From the NCBI GenBank assembly GCA_027483175.1, contig JAIXVE010000349.1, positions 1-48,817 of the forward strand: 48,817 nt of DNA, in the 5' to 3' direction. The first letter of the stretch is position 1. Each line of letters begins with the position of its first letter. The position numbers were made by a program, and so were the translations under genes. Positions 17,010 through 28,972 of this stretch are shown here, piece by piece. The notes below the pieces were generated by a model. It was not told the origin of the DNA and searched no databases. It saw nothing but the letters and a program-made list of their open reading frames with translations. This DNA is from Verrucomicrobiaceae bacterium. GTDB taxonomy: Bacteria; Verrucomicrobiota; Verrucomicrobiia; Verrucomicrobiales; V1-33.

Positions 17010-17266
17010 GTCAGCGCCCGCTCGGCCAGGAATTCTCTGCTCGGAATGCATATCGGAAATTGTTGGTCGTGAAGAAAAATAACAAAGCCTGCCCGCAACC
17101 CAGCCATGGCAGCTCTGGCCCGCGAGGCTACCCGGCAGCCCCGAAAGCGCAACTCCTTTGTCGGCACCCTCCCACCACATCTTATCCCGCGTTCACGGCC
17201 CCCAACCCTCCCCTCACCACCACCCCAGCCCTCTCGCTCCAGCTTGCGGCCCCTCCCCTCGCCGCT

Positions 17267-18886
17267 ATGTTCTCACCCATGCCTCCCTCCCGCCTGCGCC
17301 CCCAACCGCTTGCCCTCCTCCTCCTCGGCACCTGCCTCGCTTCCCCAACTTCCGCCTCCGCCGCAGTACCCTTCTCCTTCGACTCCCTCAAAGCCCGCGC
17401 CCGCTCCCTCGCCGCCTCCCCTCACGTCCCCCCACCCGACTCCCTCGCCGACTTCTGGAAAAATCTCACCTACGACCAGCACCGCGACATCCGCTTCCGC
17501 ATGGAAGACGGTCTCTGGGCCCGCGACAAACGCCCGTTCTCCATCGACTTCTTCCACCCAGGCTGGACCGCCAAAAAAACCGTCACCATCCACGAGGTCC
17601 GCAACGGCCAGGCCGATCCCCTCACCTTCAACCGCTCCATCTTCGACTACGGCAAAAATTCCATCCCGGACTCCGTCCCGCCCCCCAACGGCTACGCCGG
17701 CTGGCGCGCCCGCTGCCACCTCAATGGCCCCGACTACATGGACGAATTCCTCGTCTTCCTCGGCGCCAGCTACTTCCGCTCCATCCCCGCCAATTCCCCC
17801 TACGGCCTCTCCGCCCGCGGGCTCTCCATCAATAGCGGTCTCCCCAACGAGGAATTCCCAGACTTCCGCGAATTCTGGCTCGAACCTCCCACCCCCGACG
17901 CCTCCTCCCTCCGCTCATGGGCCCTCCTCGACGGACCCAGCGTCTCCGGTGCCTACCAGTTCACCGTCACCCCAGGCACCGAAACCACCATCGACATCGA
18001 AGCCGAACTCACCCTCCGCCAGCCCGTCACCCAACTCGGCCTCGCCCCCTTCTCCAGCATGTTCTGGTTCGGCGAAGCCACCCACCCCAAACCCTACGAC
18101 TTCCGCCCCGAAGTCCACGACAGCGACGGCGTCCTCATGGAACTCTCCGACGGTGCCCTCCACTTCCGCCCGCTCGAGCAATCCAAAGACCGCTCCCGCC
18201 ACTGCGTCTTTTCCCTCGATAAACCCCGCTCCTGGTCCCTCCTCCAGCGCGACCGCTCCTTCGCCTCCTACCTAGACACCGAAGCCCGCTACCACGACCG
18301 CCCCAGCGTCCGCGTCGAACCCCTCGAAGGCTTCAACCAGGGAAAACTCCACCTCATCGAACTCCCCGCCACCGACGAAACCGGCGACAACGTCGTCCTC
18401 CTCTGGGAACCTCAGCCTGCCCTCCAACCCGGGAAACCCTTCAACTTCCGCTACCGCCTCCACTGGATGCGCGACCCAAAACCCTCTGGCCTCTTCACCG
18501 TCAAAGCCACCCGCTGCGGCCACCCCGTCCAGCGCCCCGACCAGATCCTTGTCTCCATCGACTTCGCCAAACCCCTCGTCCCCCAACCCAAGGAACCTCA
18601 CATGAAGTGGGACGACATCGCCTCCCTCAAACCCGTCGTCACCGCCAATCACCCGGACGTCAAAATCATCCACGCCGGCATCTCCGACCTCAGCATGGCC
18701 CACGTCGATGACCTCCCCCTCAAACTCGGCCGCCGCCCGGACATCCACATGCCCCAGGTCCTCCGCGCCTTCTTCGTCCTCGAAGCCCCCGCCTCCCTCT
18801 CAGAAACAGACCTCACCTGCGAACTCCGCAACGCCGACGGTCATCCCGTCTCCGAAAAATGGCTGTGGCTCTGGCACCGCCCCTGA
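17267..18886 (+). CDS. opgG: Glucan biosynthesis protein, OpgG/MdoG family
   Basis: Start set at MFSPMPPSRLRPQPLALLLLGT; FSFDSLKARARSLA, DQHRDIRFR, FDYGKN, FLGASYFR, PYGLSARGLSI, SMFWFGE, RPEVHDSDGVLM motifs typical of the family. Confidence 0.9.
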   Translation: MFSPMPPSRLRPQPLALLLLGTCLASPTSASAAVPFSFDSLKARARSLAASPHVPPPDSLADFWKNLTYDQHRDIRFRMEDGLWARDKRPFSIDFFHPGWTAKKTVTIHEVRNGQADPLTFNRSIFDYGKNSIPDSVPPPNGYAGWRARCHLNGPDYMDEFLVFLGASYFRSIPANSPYGLSARGLSINSGLPNEEFPDFREFWLEPPTPDASSLRSWALLDGPSVSGAYQFTVTPGTETTIDIEAELTLRQPVTQLGLAPFSSMFWFGEATHPKPYDFRPEVHDSDGVLMELSDGALHFRPLEQSKDRSRHCVFSLDKPRSWSLLQRDRSFASYLDTEARYHDRPSVRVEPLEGFNQGKLHLIELPATDETGDNVVLLWEPQPALQPGKPFNFRYRLHWMRDPKPSGLFTVKATRCGHPVQRPDQILVSIDFAKPLVPQPKEPHMKWDDIASLKPVVTANHPDVKIIHAGISDLSMAHVDDLPLKLGRRPDIHMPQVLRAFFVLEAPASLSETDLTCELRNADGHPVSEKWLWLWHRP

Positions 18887-18898
18887 CCTTCACCAACC

Positions 18899-19549
18899 TC
18901 ACTTGTTCTCCTCAGGCTTCAGCAGCCCCATCTTCTTCAGCTTCGGCACAATCGTCGCCCGGCAATACCCCCAATTCCCCGTCCCCTTCGTGAAGTTCGC
19001 GTTGAAGTAATCCTGATGGTAGTCCTCCGCAGGATAGTAATTCTCCAGCTTCACAATCTCCGTCACAATCGGATCCTTGAACTTCCCGCTCTTGGCCACC
19101 TTCGCCTTCACCTGCTCCGCCGTCGTCTTCTGCGCGTCCGTGTGATAGTAAATCCCCGACCGGTACTGCGTCCCCTCATCATTCCCCTGACGATTCAATG
19201 TCGTCGGATCATGCAGCTCGAAAAATACCTCCAGCAGCTTCTCAAACGGCATCACCTCAGGATCAAACGTCACCTTCACCACCTCCGCATGCCCCGTGTC
19301 CCCCTCGCACACCTGCCGGTACGTCGGATTCTTCACATGCCCGTTCGAGTAACCACTCTCCACCTTCTCCACCCCCTTCACGCGCTGCAGAATCACTTCA
19401 ATACACCAGAAACATCCGGCACCTAAGGTTACAGTTTCCATCTTCTTCGTTGGGGCTGGAGCTTTCGCCGCCGCCTCATCCGCCGCAGGCACCCGCCCGG
19501 TCAGAAGCATCAGGCTGGCAGCAAACAGAAAAAATCGGCGCGGATTCAT
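18899..19549 (-). CDS. msrA: Peptide-methionine (S)-S-oxide reductase MsrA with signal peptide
   Basis: LGAGCFWCIEVILQRVKGVEKVESGYSNG and GHAEVVKVTFDP, HDPTTLNRQGNDEGTQYRS. Confidence 0.95.
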   Translation of the reverse strand: MNPRRFFLFAASLMLLTGRVPAADEAAAKAPAPTKKMETVTLGAGCFWCIEVILQRVKGVEKVESGYSNGHVKNPTYRQVCEGDTGHAEVVKVTFDPEVMPFEKLLEVFFELHDPTTLNRQGNDEGTQYRSGIYYHTDAQKTTAEQVKAKVAKSGKFKDPIVTEIVKLENYYPAEDYHQDYFNANFTKGTGNWGYCRATIVPKLKKMGLLKPEENK

Positions 19550-19589
19550 GGCAGTCAGGTCTTAAATTCCTCCCATCATACGCTCCATC

Positions 19590-20276
19590 TCACCTCGGTG
19601 TTGCACCCGCAGGCAATTCACCCGCCGCACGCTTCCCCGGCACCGGAGGCGTCGGCTCCGCCTTCCATCCCCGCAGCCGGCAATGCACCCGCGATACCTC
19701 TCCCATGTAACTCCCCGCAGAAAACGCCGCCGCCGCCGCCATCATCCGCTTCTTCGCCTCCTCCTTCCGCCCGTTCGCCTCCGCATAAAGCCCAAGATAC
19801 AAATCCGCATACGCCACCGCCTCACCCCCAGCCTTCGCCGCAGCCGCCACCACTGCCTCCTCCTTCCCCTTCCCCGCAAACAACGCATGCACTTCCTTCA
19901 TCGGCACCCGCTCGTCATCCGTGATCGGTATAAACACCTTCCGCGCCGCCTCAGGGCTCTCCAGTTTCGCCACACATAGATAATGCCACACCGCATTCTC
20001 CACATCCTCAGGATTCACCTTCTGGTGCACCTCAAACTGATCCCGCCCGTCCTGGTAACGTCCCGCATAATACAACGCTATCCCACGCTGCCAGTGAAAC
20101 GGCAGCGATGACGGCTGCGCCGCCACCTGCGCATCCCACTCCACAAGGCTCTCCTTGATCCTCCCCTCGAAAAACAACTGCACACCGTTCCGAAACCGCT
20201 CCTCAGGCGTCTGCCCGCCCACCACACAAGGCAACAGCATCACCCCGGCCATCAATAACATCTTCAGCATCTTCAT
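19590..20276 (-). CDS. TPR-like secreted protein
   Basis: Signal-peptide-like N-terminus; [44 protein letters not shown] resembles tetratricopeptide repeats. Start overlaps the rpoD stop (ATGA). Confidence 0.65.
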   Translation of the reverse strand: MKMLKMLLMAGVMLLPCVVGGQTPEERFRNGVQLFFEGRIKESLVEWDAQVAAQPSSLPFHWQRGIALYYAGRYQDGRDQFEVHQKVNPEDVENAVWHYLCVAKLESPEAARKVFIPITDDERVPMKEVHALFAGKGKEEAVVAAAAKAGGEAVAYADLYLGLYAEANGRKEEAKKRMMAAAAAFSAGSYMGEVSRVHCRLRGWKAEPTPPVPGKRAAGELPAGATPR

Positions 20277-22105
20277 GGCGTCGCAGAATTGTCAATAAAA
20301 CCCTCAAGGTGCCGGATCCGCGTCGGATGCCTCATCTTCCTCAGCGCCTTCGCCTCAATCTGCCGGATCCGCTCCCGCGTCACCTGAAACTGCTTGCCCA
20401 CATCCTCCAAGGTCCGGCTGAACCCGTCATGCAACCCGAACCGCTGCTCCAGCACCGCTCGCTCCCGGTCACTCAGGGTCTCCAGCACCGCCTTCAGCTT
20501 GTCCTTCAATAACGAAAAACCAGTCCGCTCCATCGGATTGTCCGCCGACTTGTCCTCAATGAAATCCCCGAAACTCGTGTCGTCCCCATCCCCCACCGGA
20601 GCCTGCAGCGATATCGGCGTCTGCGCCATCTTCAGCACCGCCCTCACCCGCTCCTCAGGCAGATGAATCTCCTCCGCAATCTCCTCCGGCGTCGGCTCAC
20701 GCCCGAACTCCTGCACCAACTGCTTCTGCACCCGCATCAGCTTGTTGATCGTCTCAATCATATGCACCGGAATCCGGATCGTCCGCGCCTGATCCGCAAT
20801 ACTCCGCGTGATCGCCTGCCGGATCCACCACGTCGCATACGTCGAAAACTTATACCCCCGCCGGTACTCGAACTTCTCCACCGCCTTCATCAACCCCATG
20901 TTCCCCTCCTGAATCAGATCCAGAAACGGCATCCCACGGTTCGTGTACTTCTTCGCAATCGAGATCACTAACCGCAAATTAGCCTCCACCATCTCCTTCT
21001 TCGCCCCGTGCGCCTCACGCAGATGCTTCCGTAACTCGCTGAACGCCGCATGGAAATCCTCCCGCGTGTGCCACGACCTCTTCTCAAGACTCGCCAGCTG
21101 CTCCTGCGCCCCCTTGTCCTCCGGCTGCTCCTTCAACCGCTGCTCCACATCCACCATCTCCAGCATGAACGCCTCCGCAATCGTCTCAAACTCCTCAATC
21201 GTCTTCTGCTTGAAAAAGAACTTCCCGCACGCCCGCTGCACCGCCACCAGCGCCTTCCGATACACCCCCACAGCCGCCTCCCGCTTCGCCCCAGCCTTCG
21301 TCTCCAGCACCTTGTCCCACGCCTCCTGCGCCACCCGCCGACTCTCCCTAACCTGCTGACACAACCTCACCGCCGCCTTCAGATACCGGTCCCTCCCCTC
21401 GATCTTCTTGTCAATCACCACCCGATCACACCGCTCCGTCCCATCAATCAGCTTCTCCGCCAGCCCAAGATACGCCTCAGGAATAAACCCGAAATTGTTC
21501 AGCACCCGCGACACCTGCTCCTCCGCCTTCTCAATCCGTATCGAGATCTCCACCTCCTGCTCCCGCGTCAGCAGCGGCACCTGCCCCATCTGCTTCAAAT
21601 ACTGCCGCACAGGATCATCCAGCGAATCCGGCCGGTCCGGCAGCCGATCATCAATGTCCTTCACCGGCGACGCCACCTGCGCAGGCGTCTTCACACGGTC
21701 CACCTCCGACGCATCAATAATGTCAATCTCCAGATTCCTCAGCCGCAGAATGATCTCCTCCACCAGATCCGGCAGAATCACATCGTTCGGCAGCTGCTCG
21801 TTCAAGTCATCATACGTCACGTGCCCCTGCTCCTTCGCCAGCCGGATCAACTCCCGCACCTTCGCCTGAATCTCAGGCGTCTCCAAGGTCGCATCCGCCG
21901 GCACCACCGGCACCGGCGCACTCAATACAGGATTCTTCCTCGGCCTCCCCCGCCCACGCTTCACCACCCCCTCAGGCAATGCCTCCACCGGCGCCGCCAA
22001 CACCACTCCCTTCCCCACTTCTCCCTCCACACCTTCCAGTTGCTCAGCTCCCTCACGCTTCCCAGCGCGGGTCTTCTTCGGCGGGGTCGTGGCTCGCTCA
22101 GGCAT
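20273..22105 (-). CDS. rpoD: Housekeeping RNA polymerase sigma-70 factor
   Basis: Region 1.1-like segment ([24 protein letters not shown]), [11 protein letters not shown], region 2 [41 protein letters not shown], region 4 [30 protein letters not shown]. Confidence 0.97.
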   Translation of the reverse strand: MPERATTPPKKTRAGKREGAEQLEGVEGEVGKGVVLAAPVEALPEGVVKRGRGRPRKNPVLSAPVPVVPADATLETPEIQAKVRELIRLAKEQGHVTYDDLNEQLPNDVILPDLVEEIILRLRNLEIDIIDASEVDRVKTPAQVASPVKDIDDRLPDRPDSLDDPVRQYLKQMGQVPLLTREQEVEISIRIEKAEEQVSRVLNNFGFIPEAYLGLAEKLIDGTERCDRVVIDKKIEGRDRYLKAAVRLCQQVRESRRVAQEAWDKVLETKAGAKREAAVGVYRKALVAVQRACGKFFFKQKTIEEFETIAEAFMLEMVDVEQRLKEQPEDKGAQEQLASLEKRSWHTREDFHAAFSELRKHLREAHGAKKEMVEANLRLVISIAKKYTNRGMPFLDLIQEGNMGLMKAVEKFEYRRGYKFSTYATWWIRQAITRSIADQARTIRIPVHMIETINKLMRVQKQLVQEFGREPTPEEIAEEIHLPEERVRAVLKMAQTPISLQAPVGDGDDTSFGDFIEDKSADNPMERTGFSLLKDKLKAVLETLSDRERAVLEQRFGLHDGFSRTLEDVGKQFQVTRERIRQIEAKALRKMRHPTRIRHLEGFIDNSATP

Positions 22106-22139
22106 CGTGAAAATTCGGTGGGAAACAGGGCCGCAGACC

Positions 22140-24002
22140 CTAACTGATTATCGGAATATCCCGCAGGCTCCGGGACAAATCAAGATTTTCCTTCTGCAGC
22201 TTCGCCACTTCCTGCATGATTAATAAAGATTCATTTATTGGCAGCGCCGCCTGCTTCATCCGGTTCACCAGCACGTCCAACTCCCTCTTGTTCGCCTGAA
22301 TCCGTAAACTCAGCACGCCGTGCTCCGCCGCCCCAGCCCCCCTCCCCGGCGGCTCCCCCATCAGCAACCCGGACACCGCGATCTCCTCCTCCGCACTCAG
22401 CGTCGCCAGCCACACCCCCACCCCCTCCGGCCGCCCCGCATCCAAGGGCTCCGCCAGCGCCCGACTCAGCAGCGCTCCCCCAGCCAATCCCTCCCACGCC
22501 TTCGCATACGCCACCCCTTCCCTCACCAGCCACTCGCGACCCTCAGGATCCCCTAACGCCAGCTGCAGCAGCAACCGCAGCGACGGCGAATCAATCACCA
22601 GCGGCTCCCCACCTCCCTCCTCGCCCGTCTCCTCCTCCACCACCCCAGCCGCCCGCTCCGCCGCCACCTCCCGCTGCTTCAGCATCTGCCGCGCATGCGC
22701 CGTCACCATCCGCCTCAATTCCTCCGGCGGCGCATTCAACCGCAGCGCCGCTCGCGCAATCCCCCCATCCTGCGTGATCCGGTCCCGCGTCCTCGCAATC
22801 GCCCCCGTCACCTCGCTCAGCACCCGCATCCGCTCCCTCGGATCCTCCGGCGGCCCACCCGGTGCCTTCACATCAATCAGAAAATCAATGAAGTCCCGCG
22901 CCCCCGCCAGATGCTCCCGAAACGCCGCCGCCCCTCCACTCCTCAACAGCGAATCCGGATCCTCCCCCACCGGCAACCGCGCCACCCTCACAAAAATCCC
23001 CTCCTTCGCCAGCTCCCCGAAACAACTCCGCGCCGCCTTCAACCCCGCATTGTCCGCATCAAAACACAGCACCACCTGATCCGTATGCCGCTTCAGCAAT
23101 CGCGCATGATCCGGCGTGAACGCCGTCCCCAGCGGAGCCACGATGTTCTCAATCCCATGCTCATAACACATGATCATGTCAATCTGCCCCTCGCAGATGA
23201 TCGCACTCTGCTCCCGGTGTATCGCCCGCTTGCTCTGATCCAACCCGAAAAACACCTGGCTCTTCGTGAAAATCGCCGTCGCCGGTGAATTGATGTACTT
23301 CGCCGGCGACGCCGCCGCATCCAGCACCCGCCCGCTGAACCCGATCACATCCCCGTGATCATTCCGAATCGGAAACATCACCCGATGCTTGAACCGCGGA
23401 TACCCGCCCATCTCCGGCCTCCCCTCCTCCCGCGGCGAAAAGATCCCCCCCTCCACCAGCAGCGCCTCCGGAAATCCCTCCGCCGCCGCCCACCCACGCC
23501 ACACCCCAGCCTCCGGCGGCGCATAACCAATCTGCCACCGCTTCGCCACCTCCGCATCCAGCCCACGCGACTTCAGATACCCGCGCGCCTCCCCCGCCGC
23601 CCCGCTCTTCAGCAGCAACTGATGCATCCACGCACTCGCCGCCCGATGCAATGCCAGCATCCTCACCCGCAGCGCCGCCACCCCCGCATCCTCCGCCGTC
23701 ATCTGCTCCTCAATCAGCCGGATCCCATACCGCTGCGCCAGCTTCCTCACCGCATCCGCAAACGGCAGATTCTCATACTCCATCACAAACCGGATCGCCG
23801 TCCCGCCCTTCCCGCACCCGAAACAATGAAACGTGTTCCGCACCGGCGACACACTGAACGACGGGGTCCGCTCCGCATGAAACGGACAACACGCCTTCCA
23901 CGATGTCCCCGCACGCTTCAGCGGAAAATACGACCCCACCAGATCCACGATGTCCGCCGCCGCGATCACCTGCTGAATCGATTCCTCCGCAATGCGTCCC
24001 AT
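22140..24002 (-). CDS. dnaG: DNA primase
   Basis: CHC2 zinc finger [36 protein letters not shown] region [37 protein letters not shown]...[11 protein letters not shown]. Confidence 0.97.
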   Translation of the reverse strand: MGRIAEESIQQVIAAADIVDLVGSYFPLKRAGTSWKACCPFHAERTPSFSVSPVRNTFHCFGCGKGGTAIRFVMEYENLPFADAVRKLAQRYGIRLIEEQMTAEDAGVAALRVRMLALHRAASAWMHQLLLKSGAAGEARGYLKSRGLDAEVAKRWQIGYAPPEAGVWRGWAAAEGFPEALLVEGGIFSPREEGRPEMGGYPRFKHRVMFPIRNDHGDVIGFSGRVLDAAASPAKYINSPATAIFTKSQVFFGLDQSKRAIHREQSAIICEGQIDMIMCYEHGIENIVAPLGTAFTPDHARLLKRHTDQVVLCFDADNAGLKAARSCFGELAKEGIFVRVARLPVGEDPDSLLRSGGAAAFREHLAGARDFIDFLIDVKAPGGPPEDPRERMRVLSEVTGAIARTRDRITQDGGIARAALRLNAPPEELRRMVTAHARQMLKQREVAAERAAGVVEEETGEEGGGEPLVIDSPSLRLLLQLALGDPEGREWLVREGVAYAKAWEGLAGGALLSRALAEPLDAGRPEGVGVWLATLSAEEEIAVSGLLMGEPPGRGAGAAEHGVLSLRIQANKRELDVLVNRMKQAALPINESLLIMQEVAKLQKENLDLSRSLRDIPIIS

Positions 24003-24011
24003 GGCAGCGCC

Positions 24012-26195
24012 TCAGTCTGCTCGCGCCGCCACCGGCACCGTCCGGAATCTCAGCCTAACCTCCCCAGTCGGCCCCGGCAAACCCGTCAGCGTCGCCCCGA
24101 TCTGCGCCGACAACGCCTCCACTATCCTCCACGACAGCGAATCCGTACCCCCCGCCACCACGCGCCCATCCCCAGTCACCACCCGGTCCCCCACACTCAG
24201 CACCGCCTCCCCGGCCCCCGCCACCAACCCCACCCGCACCACCGGATCCGGCTGCCCCGCCCGCTGCGCCATCGCCACCGACAGCAACTCCCCGAGAATC
24301 ACTCCTAACGTAATCGCCAGCTTCTGCGGCAGCTGCACCGCCTCCACCGCCATCTCCACCCGCGGCACCCCACCAGCCACCCCACGACTCTCCCGCAACG
24401 CCCCCGCCAGCTCCGTCGCATACCTCGCAAAATCCACCCGGTCATCCTCCCCGCCTATCATCCGGTAAATCAGCGCCACCGCCGCCAGCCGGTCCCGCCC
24501 CGCCGTCACCGCGTCCCTAACCTCCCCCGCAGGCGCATCATCCGCCTGCAGCGCCAGCAGGCTCGACAGCAACTGCAGATCATTCCTCGCCCGATGCAGC
24601 GTCACCGTCGCCCGCCCCGCCACCGGACCCGCCGCCCCCGCCCGCTCGCGGATCAATGCCAGAAACTTCCGGCTCCCGCCCGCCTCGTCCGTCACCGGCA
24701 CCAGCTCCACCTCCGCCGTCCCCGTACTCCGGTCCCGCCGCCGGAACCCGCTCACCGCCTTCCACCGACCCTCCCGATTCAATTGCTCACTGATCTCCTC
24801 ACTGAACGACCGCGCATCGTCCGGCCGGAACAATCGATACAATCCCTCACCTTCCAGCTCCCCTAGCGTATACCCGAACATCCGCTCCGCCGCCCCATTC
24901 AACCCGCTGATCCGCCCGCGGTCATTCATCACCACCACCGCACTCTCCAACCCCTCAAACCACGCCATCCCCTCACCCGCTCCACGCACCCCCGCCGCCA
25001 CCGCCGTCACATCCCGCAACACCACCCCGTACTCGCCCGCACCCTCCACACTCAGCAACACCATCCGCGCCTCCAGCACCCGCGCCCGCACCTTCACATC
25101 CGGCTGAAACACAAACTCACACCGCGTCTCCGCCTCAGGATTCTCCCGCAACCGCGCCATCATCACATCCAGCGGCAATGGCTCCGCAATCGCCGGCAGC
25201 ACCGCCTCCAGCATCCGCTCCCGCACCACCTCCCCAGCCGGCAGCAACCCACCGAAATCACGCCCGCCAGAATACTCCAGTATCCTCCCCTTCCCATCCA
25301 GAACCATCACCAGATCCGCCACCGTCTGCGCCATCCGCCCCTCCACCCACGGCAATGGCCGCACCGCTCCACTTCCCGACGCACTAACACCCACACCCGC
25401 AGCACCAGCCCCCGCCACCACCGGAACCAGAAACAACGCCGCATGCACCACCTCCCCATCCTCACCCCGCGTCACCGAAACACTCATGCTCACCGGCGTC
25501 CGCGTCCCGTCCCGCTCAGTCATCTCCGTCAGCACTCCTCCCAGCACCGCACCGCTCCCACCCTCCGCCATCACCTTCACCACCCGCTCCACTTCCACCT
25601 CAGGCAGCAGCTTCCCCAACCCAGCCCGCCGAATCTCCACCCGCGAATACCCCGTCAACTCCTCAAACCTCGCACTCGCCTCCGTCACATTCCCACTCGC
25701 ATTCAAAACCGCCACCGCCACCCCGCAACTCTGAAACAACCCACGGTACCTCGCCTCACTCGCCTTCAATGTCTGCTCCTCAAGCCTCGAATCCGTCACA
25801 TCAAAAACCGTCAGCAGCAACCGATGCCCCGGCAGCACCGACGGCCGAAACTCCACTTCCTTCATCCATCCCTCCGCATTCCGCATCGAACACGTCCACG
25901 GCAGCCGCCGCCGCCACACCCGCTCCCACCAGTCATCCATCGCCCGCTCCTGCGGCTCATTCTCACTCCCAAACGCCCGCTTCAACCACAACGCCAATCC
26001 CCCGCACTCCTCCACCCCATACCCCAGCACCGTCCGATGCTGCGGATTCACATACAGCACATCCGCCATGTCGCTCAACACCATCATCCCAAACGGCGCT
26101 GCCTCCGCCATCTCTCGAAACAGCAATCCCTCCCCAGCCTTCGCTTCAGGACGCGGCTTGCCGCTTTCGGCCTCGGATGCAGGTGCAGTACTCAT
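24012..26195 (-). CDS. Multi-PAS protein with HisKA_2-like and degenerate HATPase-like C-terminus
   Basis: PAS-like segments (MNDRGRISGLNGAAERMFGYTLGELEGEGLYRLFRPDD and others); HisKA_2-like TLHRARNDLQLLSSLLALQ; C-terminal ATPase-like domain lacking canonical N-box residues. Confidence 0.75.
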   Translation of the reverse strand: MSTAPASEAESGKPRPEAKAGEGLLFREMAEAAPFGMMVLSDMADVLYVNPQHRTVLGYGVEECGGLALWLKRAFGSENEPQERAMDDWWERVWRRRLPWTCSMRNAEGWMKEVEFRPSVLPGHRLLLTVFDVTDSRLEEQTLKASEARYRGLFQSCGVAVAVLNASGNVTEASARFEELTGYSRVEIRRAGLGKLLPEVEVERVVKVMAEGGSGAVLGGVLTEMTERDGTRTPVSMSVSVTRGEDGEVVHAALFLVPVVAGAGAAGVGVSASGSGAVRPLPWVEGRMAQTVADLVMVLDGKGRILEYSGGRDFGGLLPAGEVVRERMLEAVLPAIAEPLPLDVMMARLRENPEAETRCEFVFQPDVKVRARVLEARMVLLSVEGAGEYGVVLRDVTAVAAGVRGAGEGMAWFEGLESAVVVMNDRGRISGLNGAAERMFGYTLGELEGEGLYRLFRPDDARSFSEEISEQLNREGRWKAVSGFRRRDRSTGTAEVELVPVTDEAGGSRKFLALIRERAGAAGPVAGRATVTLHRARNDLQLLSSLLALQADDAPAGEVRDAVTAGRDRLAAVALIYRMIGGEDDRVDFARYATELAGALRESRGVAGGVPRVEMAVEAVQLPQKLAITLGVILGELLSVAMAQRAGQPDPVVRVGLVAGAGEAVLSVGDRVVTGDGRVVAGGTDSLSWRIVEALSAQIGATLTGLPGPTGEVRLRFRTVPVAARAD

Positions 26196-26287
26196 CAGCA
26201 GTTTCGCAGAATTCTGATCGTAAACTCCCAGAATGCCCGCCTCCCCCGTTTCCGCAAGGCGTTCCCAAAATCTTCAACCCGCCCAAC

Positions 26288-27508
26288 TCATCGCCCGCCC
26301 ACCTTCCACAAACTCCCGTCACTCCGCACATACACCGACTTCCCACTCAGCGACGGCGTGCACAAAATCGGCTCCCCAAGCTCCAGCCGCCCCGTCACCT
26401 TCCCCTCCTCACCCACCGCCGACGCCGTATCCACCCCGATCAGCACCCCAAGCTCACTCCCAATGTAAAGCATCGGCCCAGCCATCACCGGACTCCCGCT
26501 GAACTTACCGTCCAGCCGCAGCTTCCACGGCCGCTCCCCATCCTCCAGATTCGCACACGTCAGCACCCCAGCCCCACTCACCGCAAACAACCGCCCGCCA
26601 TGCATCACCGGACTCGCCGTGTCCGCTGACACCTGCGCCGATTCCCACACCCGCTCCGGTGGCGTCGTCCCTCCCTTCAATCGCCACACCGCATGCCCCT
26701 TCCCAGGCCGCGGCTGCGCCATGAAACTCCCACTCACCGTAATCGACGGAATACTGCTCCCAGGCCCCTCCAGCTTCCACCGCTCCCGACCACTCTTCGG
26801 ATCCACCGCCACCGCCCCGTCCCGCGACGCCACAATCACCGTCTCCGTCCCGTCCGCCTCACGCTGCACCGCCGGCGACGTCCAGTTCGCATCCTTCGCC
26901 CCAGGCCGGTGCCACAACTCCACCCCAGTCGCAGCATCAATCCCCGCAGTGAAACTGTCCGAATCATTCTCAATCTGCGCCACCACCACCCCGCCAGCCA
27001 TCACCGGCGACGACGCCAGCCCAAGGCTGTTCCCAGCATTCGGATAATCCACCATCAACCCCCTCAGCCACACAAGGTTCCCCTCCATATCCAGACAGAT
27101 CAGATCGTTCGACGAAAACAGCGCATACACATGCTTCCCGTCCGAACACGGCGTCGGAGCCGCATTGCACGTCTTCGCATGGCACATCGTCCGCCCCGTC
27201 GCCCGGAACTCCCGCTCCCAGATCAGCTTCCCATCCCCATCCCCGAAACACAACACATGCAGCCGCTCCTGCTTCGGCCCGCTCGCCGCCGTCACATACA
27301 CCCGCCCCCCAACCACCAGCGGCGACGACAACCCCCGCCCAGGCAACGCCGCCTTCCACGCCACCCCATCCGCTCCCTCAAACGTCCGCGGCGGATTGCT
27401 CCCCTCACCAGCATTCCCACTCGAACCAGGCCCCCGGAACTGCAGCCAGTCAGAAGAAGCACGCCCAGCCAGCGGCAGGAACGTAAGGATCAGCAGCGCT
27501 CTCATCAT
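26288..27508 (-). CDS. PQQ-like beta-propeller repeat protein, secreted
   Basis: Signal peptide then [61 protein letters not shown] repeats. Confidence 0.88.
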   Translation of the reverse strand: MMRALLILTFLPLAGRASSDWLQFRGPGSSGNAGEGSNPPRTFEGADGVAWKAALPGRGLSSPLVVGGRVYVTAASGPKQERLHVLCFGDGDGKLIWEREFRATGRTMCHAKTCNAAPTPCSDGKHVYALFSSNDLICLDMEGNLVWLRGLMVDYPNAGNSLGLASSPVMAGGVVVAQIENDSDSFTAGIDAATGVELWHRPGAKDANWTSPAVQREADGTETVIVASRDGAVAVDPKSGRERWKLEGPGSSIPSITVSGSFMAQPRPGKGHAVWRLKGGTTPPERVWESAQVSADTASPVMHGGRLFAVSGAGVLTCANLEDGERPWKLRLDGKFSGSPVMAGPMLYIGSELGVLIGVDTASAVGEEGKVTGRLELGEPILCTPSLSGKSVYVRSDGSLWKVGGR

Positions 27509-27700
27509 CCCATCCCCTTAACCCCTCCCTCCCCTCAAGGCAACCTCCGTCTGCTCCTCTCACCCCCTCGTCCCACCAGAAACGCATTGACCGCCCCTCA
27601 CCCGAAGTGCAATGCCACCATGCCGCACTCCGGCCGACCACGGCACACCTGCGCTCGCCTTTTTCTTCCTTTCCTAAAAACGCCAACCTCCCTGCTCACC

Positions 27701-28897
27701 ATGTCCCGCTCGTTCATCTTCTCTTCTGAATCCGTCGGCGAAGGCCACCCGGACAAAGTCTGCGACACCATCTCCGACGCCATCCTCGACGCCTGCCTCA
27801 CTCAGGACAAATCCTCCCGCGTCGCCTGCGAATCCTTCGCCAAATCAAACGTCGTCGTCGTCGGTGGCGAAATCACCATCCCCAACATCGGCACCAAAAG
27901 CCTCGACGAGGTCATCAATATCCCCAAAATCATCCGCGCCGCCGTCCGCGAAATCGGCTACACCAACGACGACGACGTCTTCCACGCCGACCGCATCTTC
28001 ATCAACGAATACCTCACCACCCAGTCCCCTGACATCGCCCAGGGCGTCGATTCCAAAAAAGCCAAAGGCAAGAAAACCGCCGAACAGGGCGCAGGCGACC
28101 AGGGCATCATGTTCGGCTACGCCTGCAATGAAACTCCGGAACTGATGCCGGCTCCCATCATGTTCGCCCACCGCCTCGGCCGCGAACTCACCGCCATCCG
28201 CAAAGCCGGCAAAGCCAAATGGCTCCGCCCGGACGCCAAAAGCCAGGTCTCCGTCGAGTACGTCAACGGCAAGCCCACCCGCATCACTAACGTCGTCATC
28301 TCCACTCAGCACGCGGCCGGCGTCGAACACGCAGAAATCGAAAAATTCTGCATCGAGAAAATCATCCGCAAGGTCCTCCCCAAAAACATGCTGACCTCAG
28401 CCACGGAGTTCCTCATCAACCCCACCGGCAACTTCGTCGTCGGCGGCCCTCAAGGCGATAGCGGTCTCACCGGCCGTAAAATCATCGTCGATACCTACGG
28501 CGGCATGGGCCGTCACGGCGGCGGCGCCTTCTCCGGCAAAGATCCCTCCAAGGTCGACCGCTCCGCCGCCTACATGGGCCGCTGGGTCGCCAAAAACGTC
28601 GTCGCCGCTGGCCTCGCCGCTCGCTGCGAGGTCCAGTTCGCCTACGCCATCGGCCACCCGCAACCCGTCAGCGTCCACATCGACTCCTTCGGCACCGGCA
28701 CCGTCTCGGACGACTCCATCCTCGCCGCCGTCCTCAAAACCTTCTCCTTCAAGCCAGCCGACATCGTCGCCCAGCTCAACCTCCTCCGCCCGATCTATAG
28801 CAAGACCACCAACTACGGTCACTTCGGCAAGGACGACAAGGACCTCACATGGGAATCCACGGACAAGGCCGCCGCCCTCAAAAAGCTCGCGAAGTAA
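27701..28897 (+). CDS. metK: S-adenosylmethionine synthetase
   Basis: Start set at [61 protein letters not shown]. Confidence 0.98.
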   Translation: MSRSFIFSSESVGEGHPDKVCDTISDAILDACLTQDKSSRVACESFAKSNVVVVGGEITIPNIGTKSLDEVINIPKIIRAAVREIGYTNDDDVFHADRIFINEYLTTQSPDIAQGVDSKKAKGKKTAEQGAGDQGIMFGYACNETPELMPAPIMFAHRLGRELTAIRKAGKAKWLRPDAKSQVSVEYVNGKPTRITNVVISTQHAAGVEHAEIEKFCIEKIIRKVLPKNMLTSATEFLINPTGNFVVGGPQGDSGLTGRKIIVDTYGGMGRHGGGAFSGKDPSKVDRSAAYMGRWVAKNVVAAGLAARCEVQFAYAIGHPQPVSVHIDSFGTGTVSDDSILAAVLKTFSFKPADIVAQLNLLRPIYSKTTNYGHFGKDDKDLTWESTDKAAALKKLAK

Positions 28898-28916
28898 TTC
28901 CCCTCTCTCCCCTCCC

Positions 28917-28960
28917 AGCCGCGCCCTCCCGCTCACCTCGGGTCGGCGCGGCTTTTCTTT
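28917..28960 (+). terminator. Rho-independent terminator after metK
   Basis: agccgcgcc ... ggcgcggct perfect 9-bp stem followed by ttttctttt. Confidence 0.85.
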
Positions 28961-28972
28961 TCCACCCCCAAC

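Noticed and set aside
26693-27700. N-terminal extension of the metK ORF by 336 codons
   Set aside because: Extension is antisense to the PQQ-propeller gene and low-complexity; [20 protein letters not shown] is the standard MetK start.
27525-27700. Possible SAM-responsive riboswitch upstream of metK
   Set aside because: No recognisable conserved core or strong structured element could be identified by eye.
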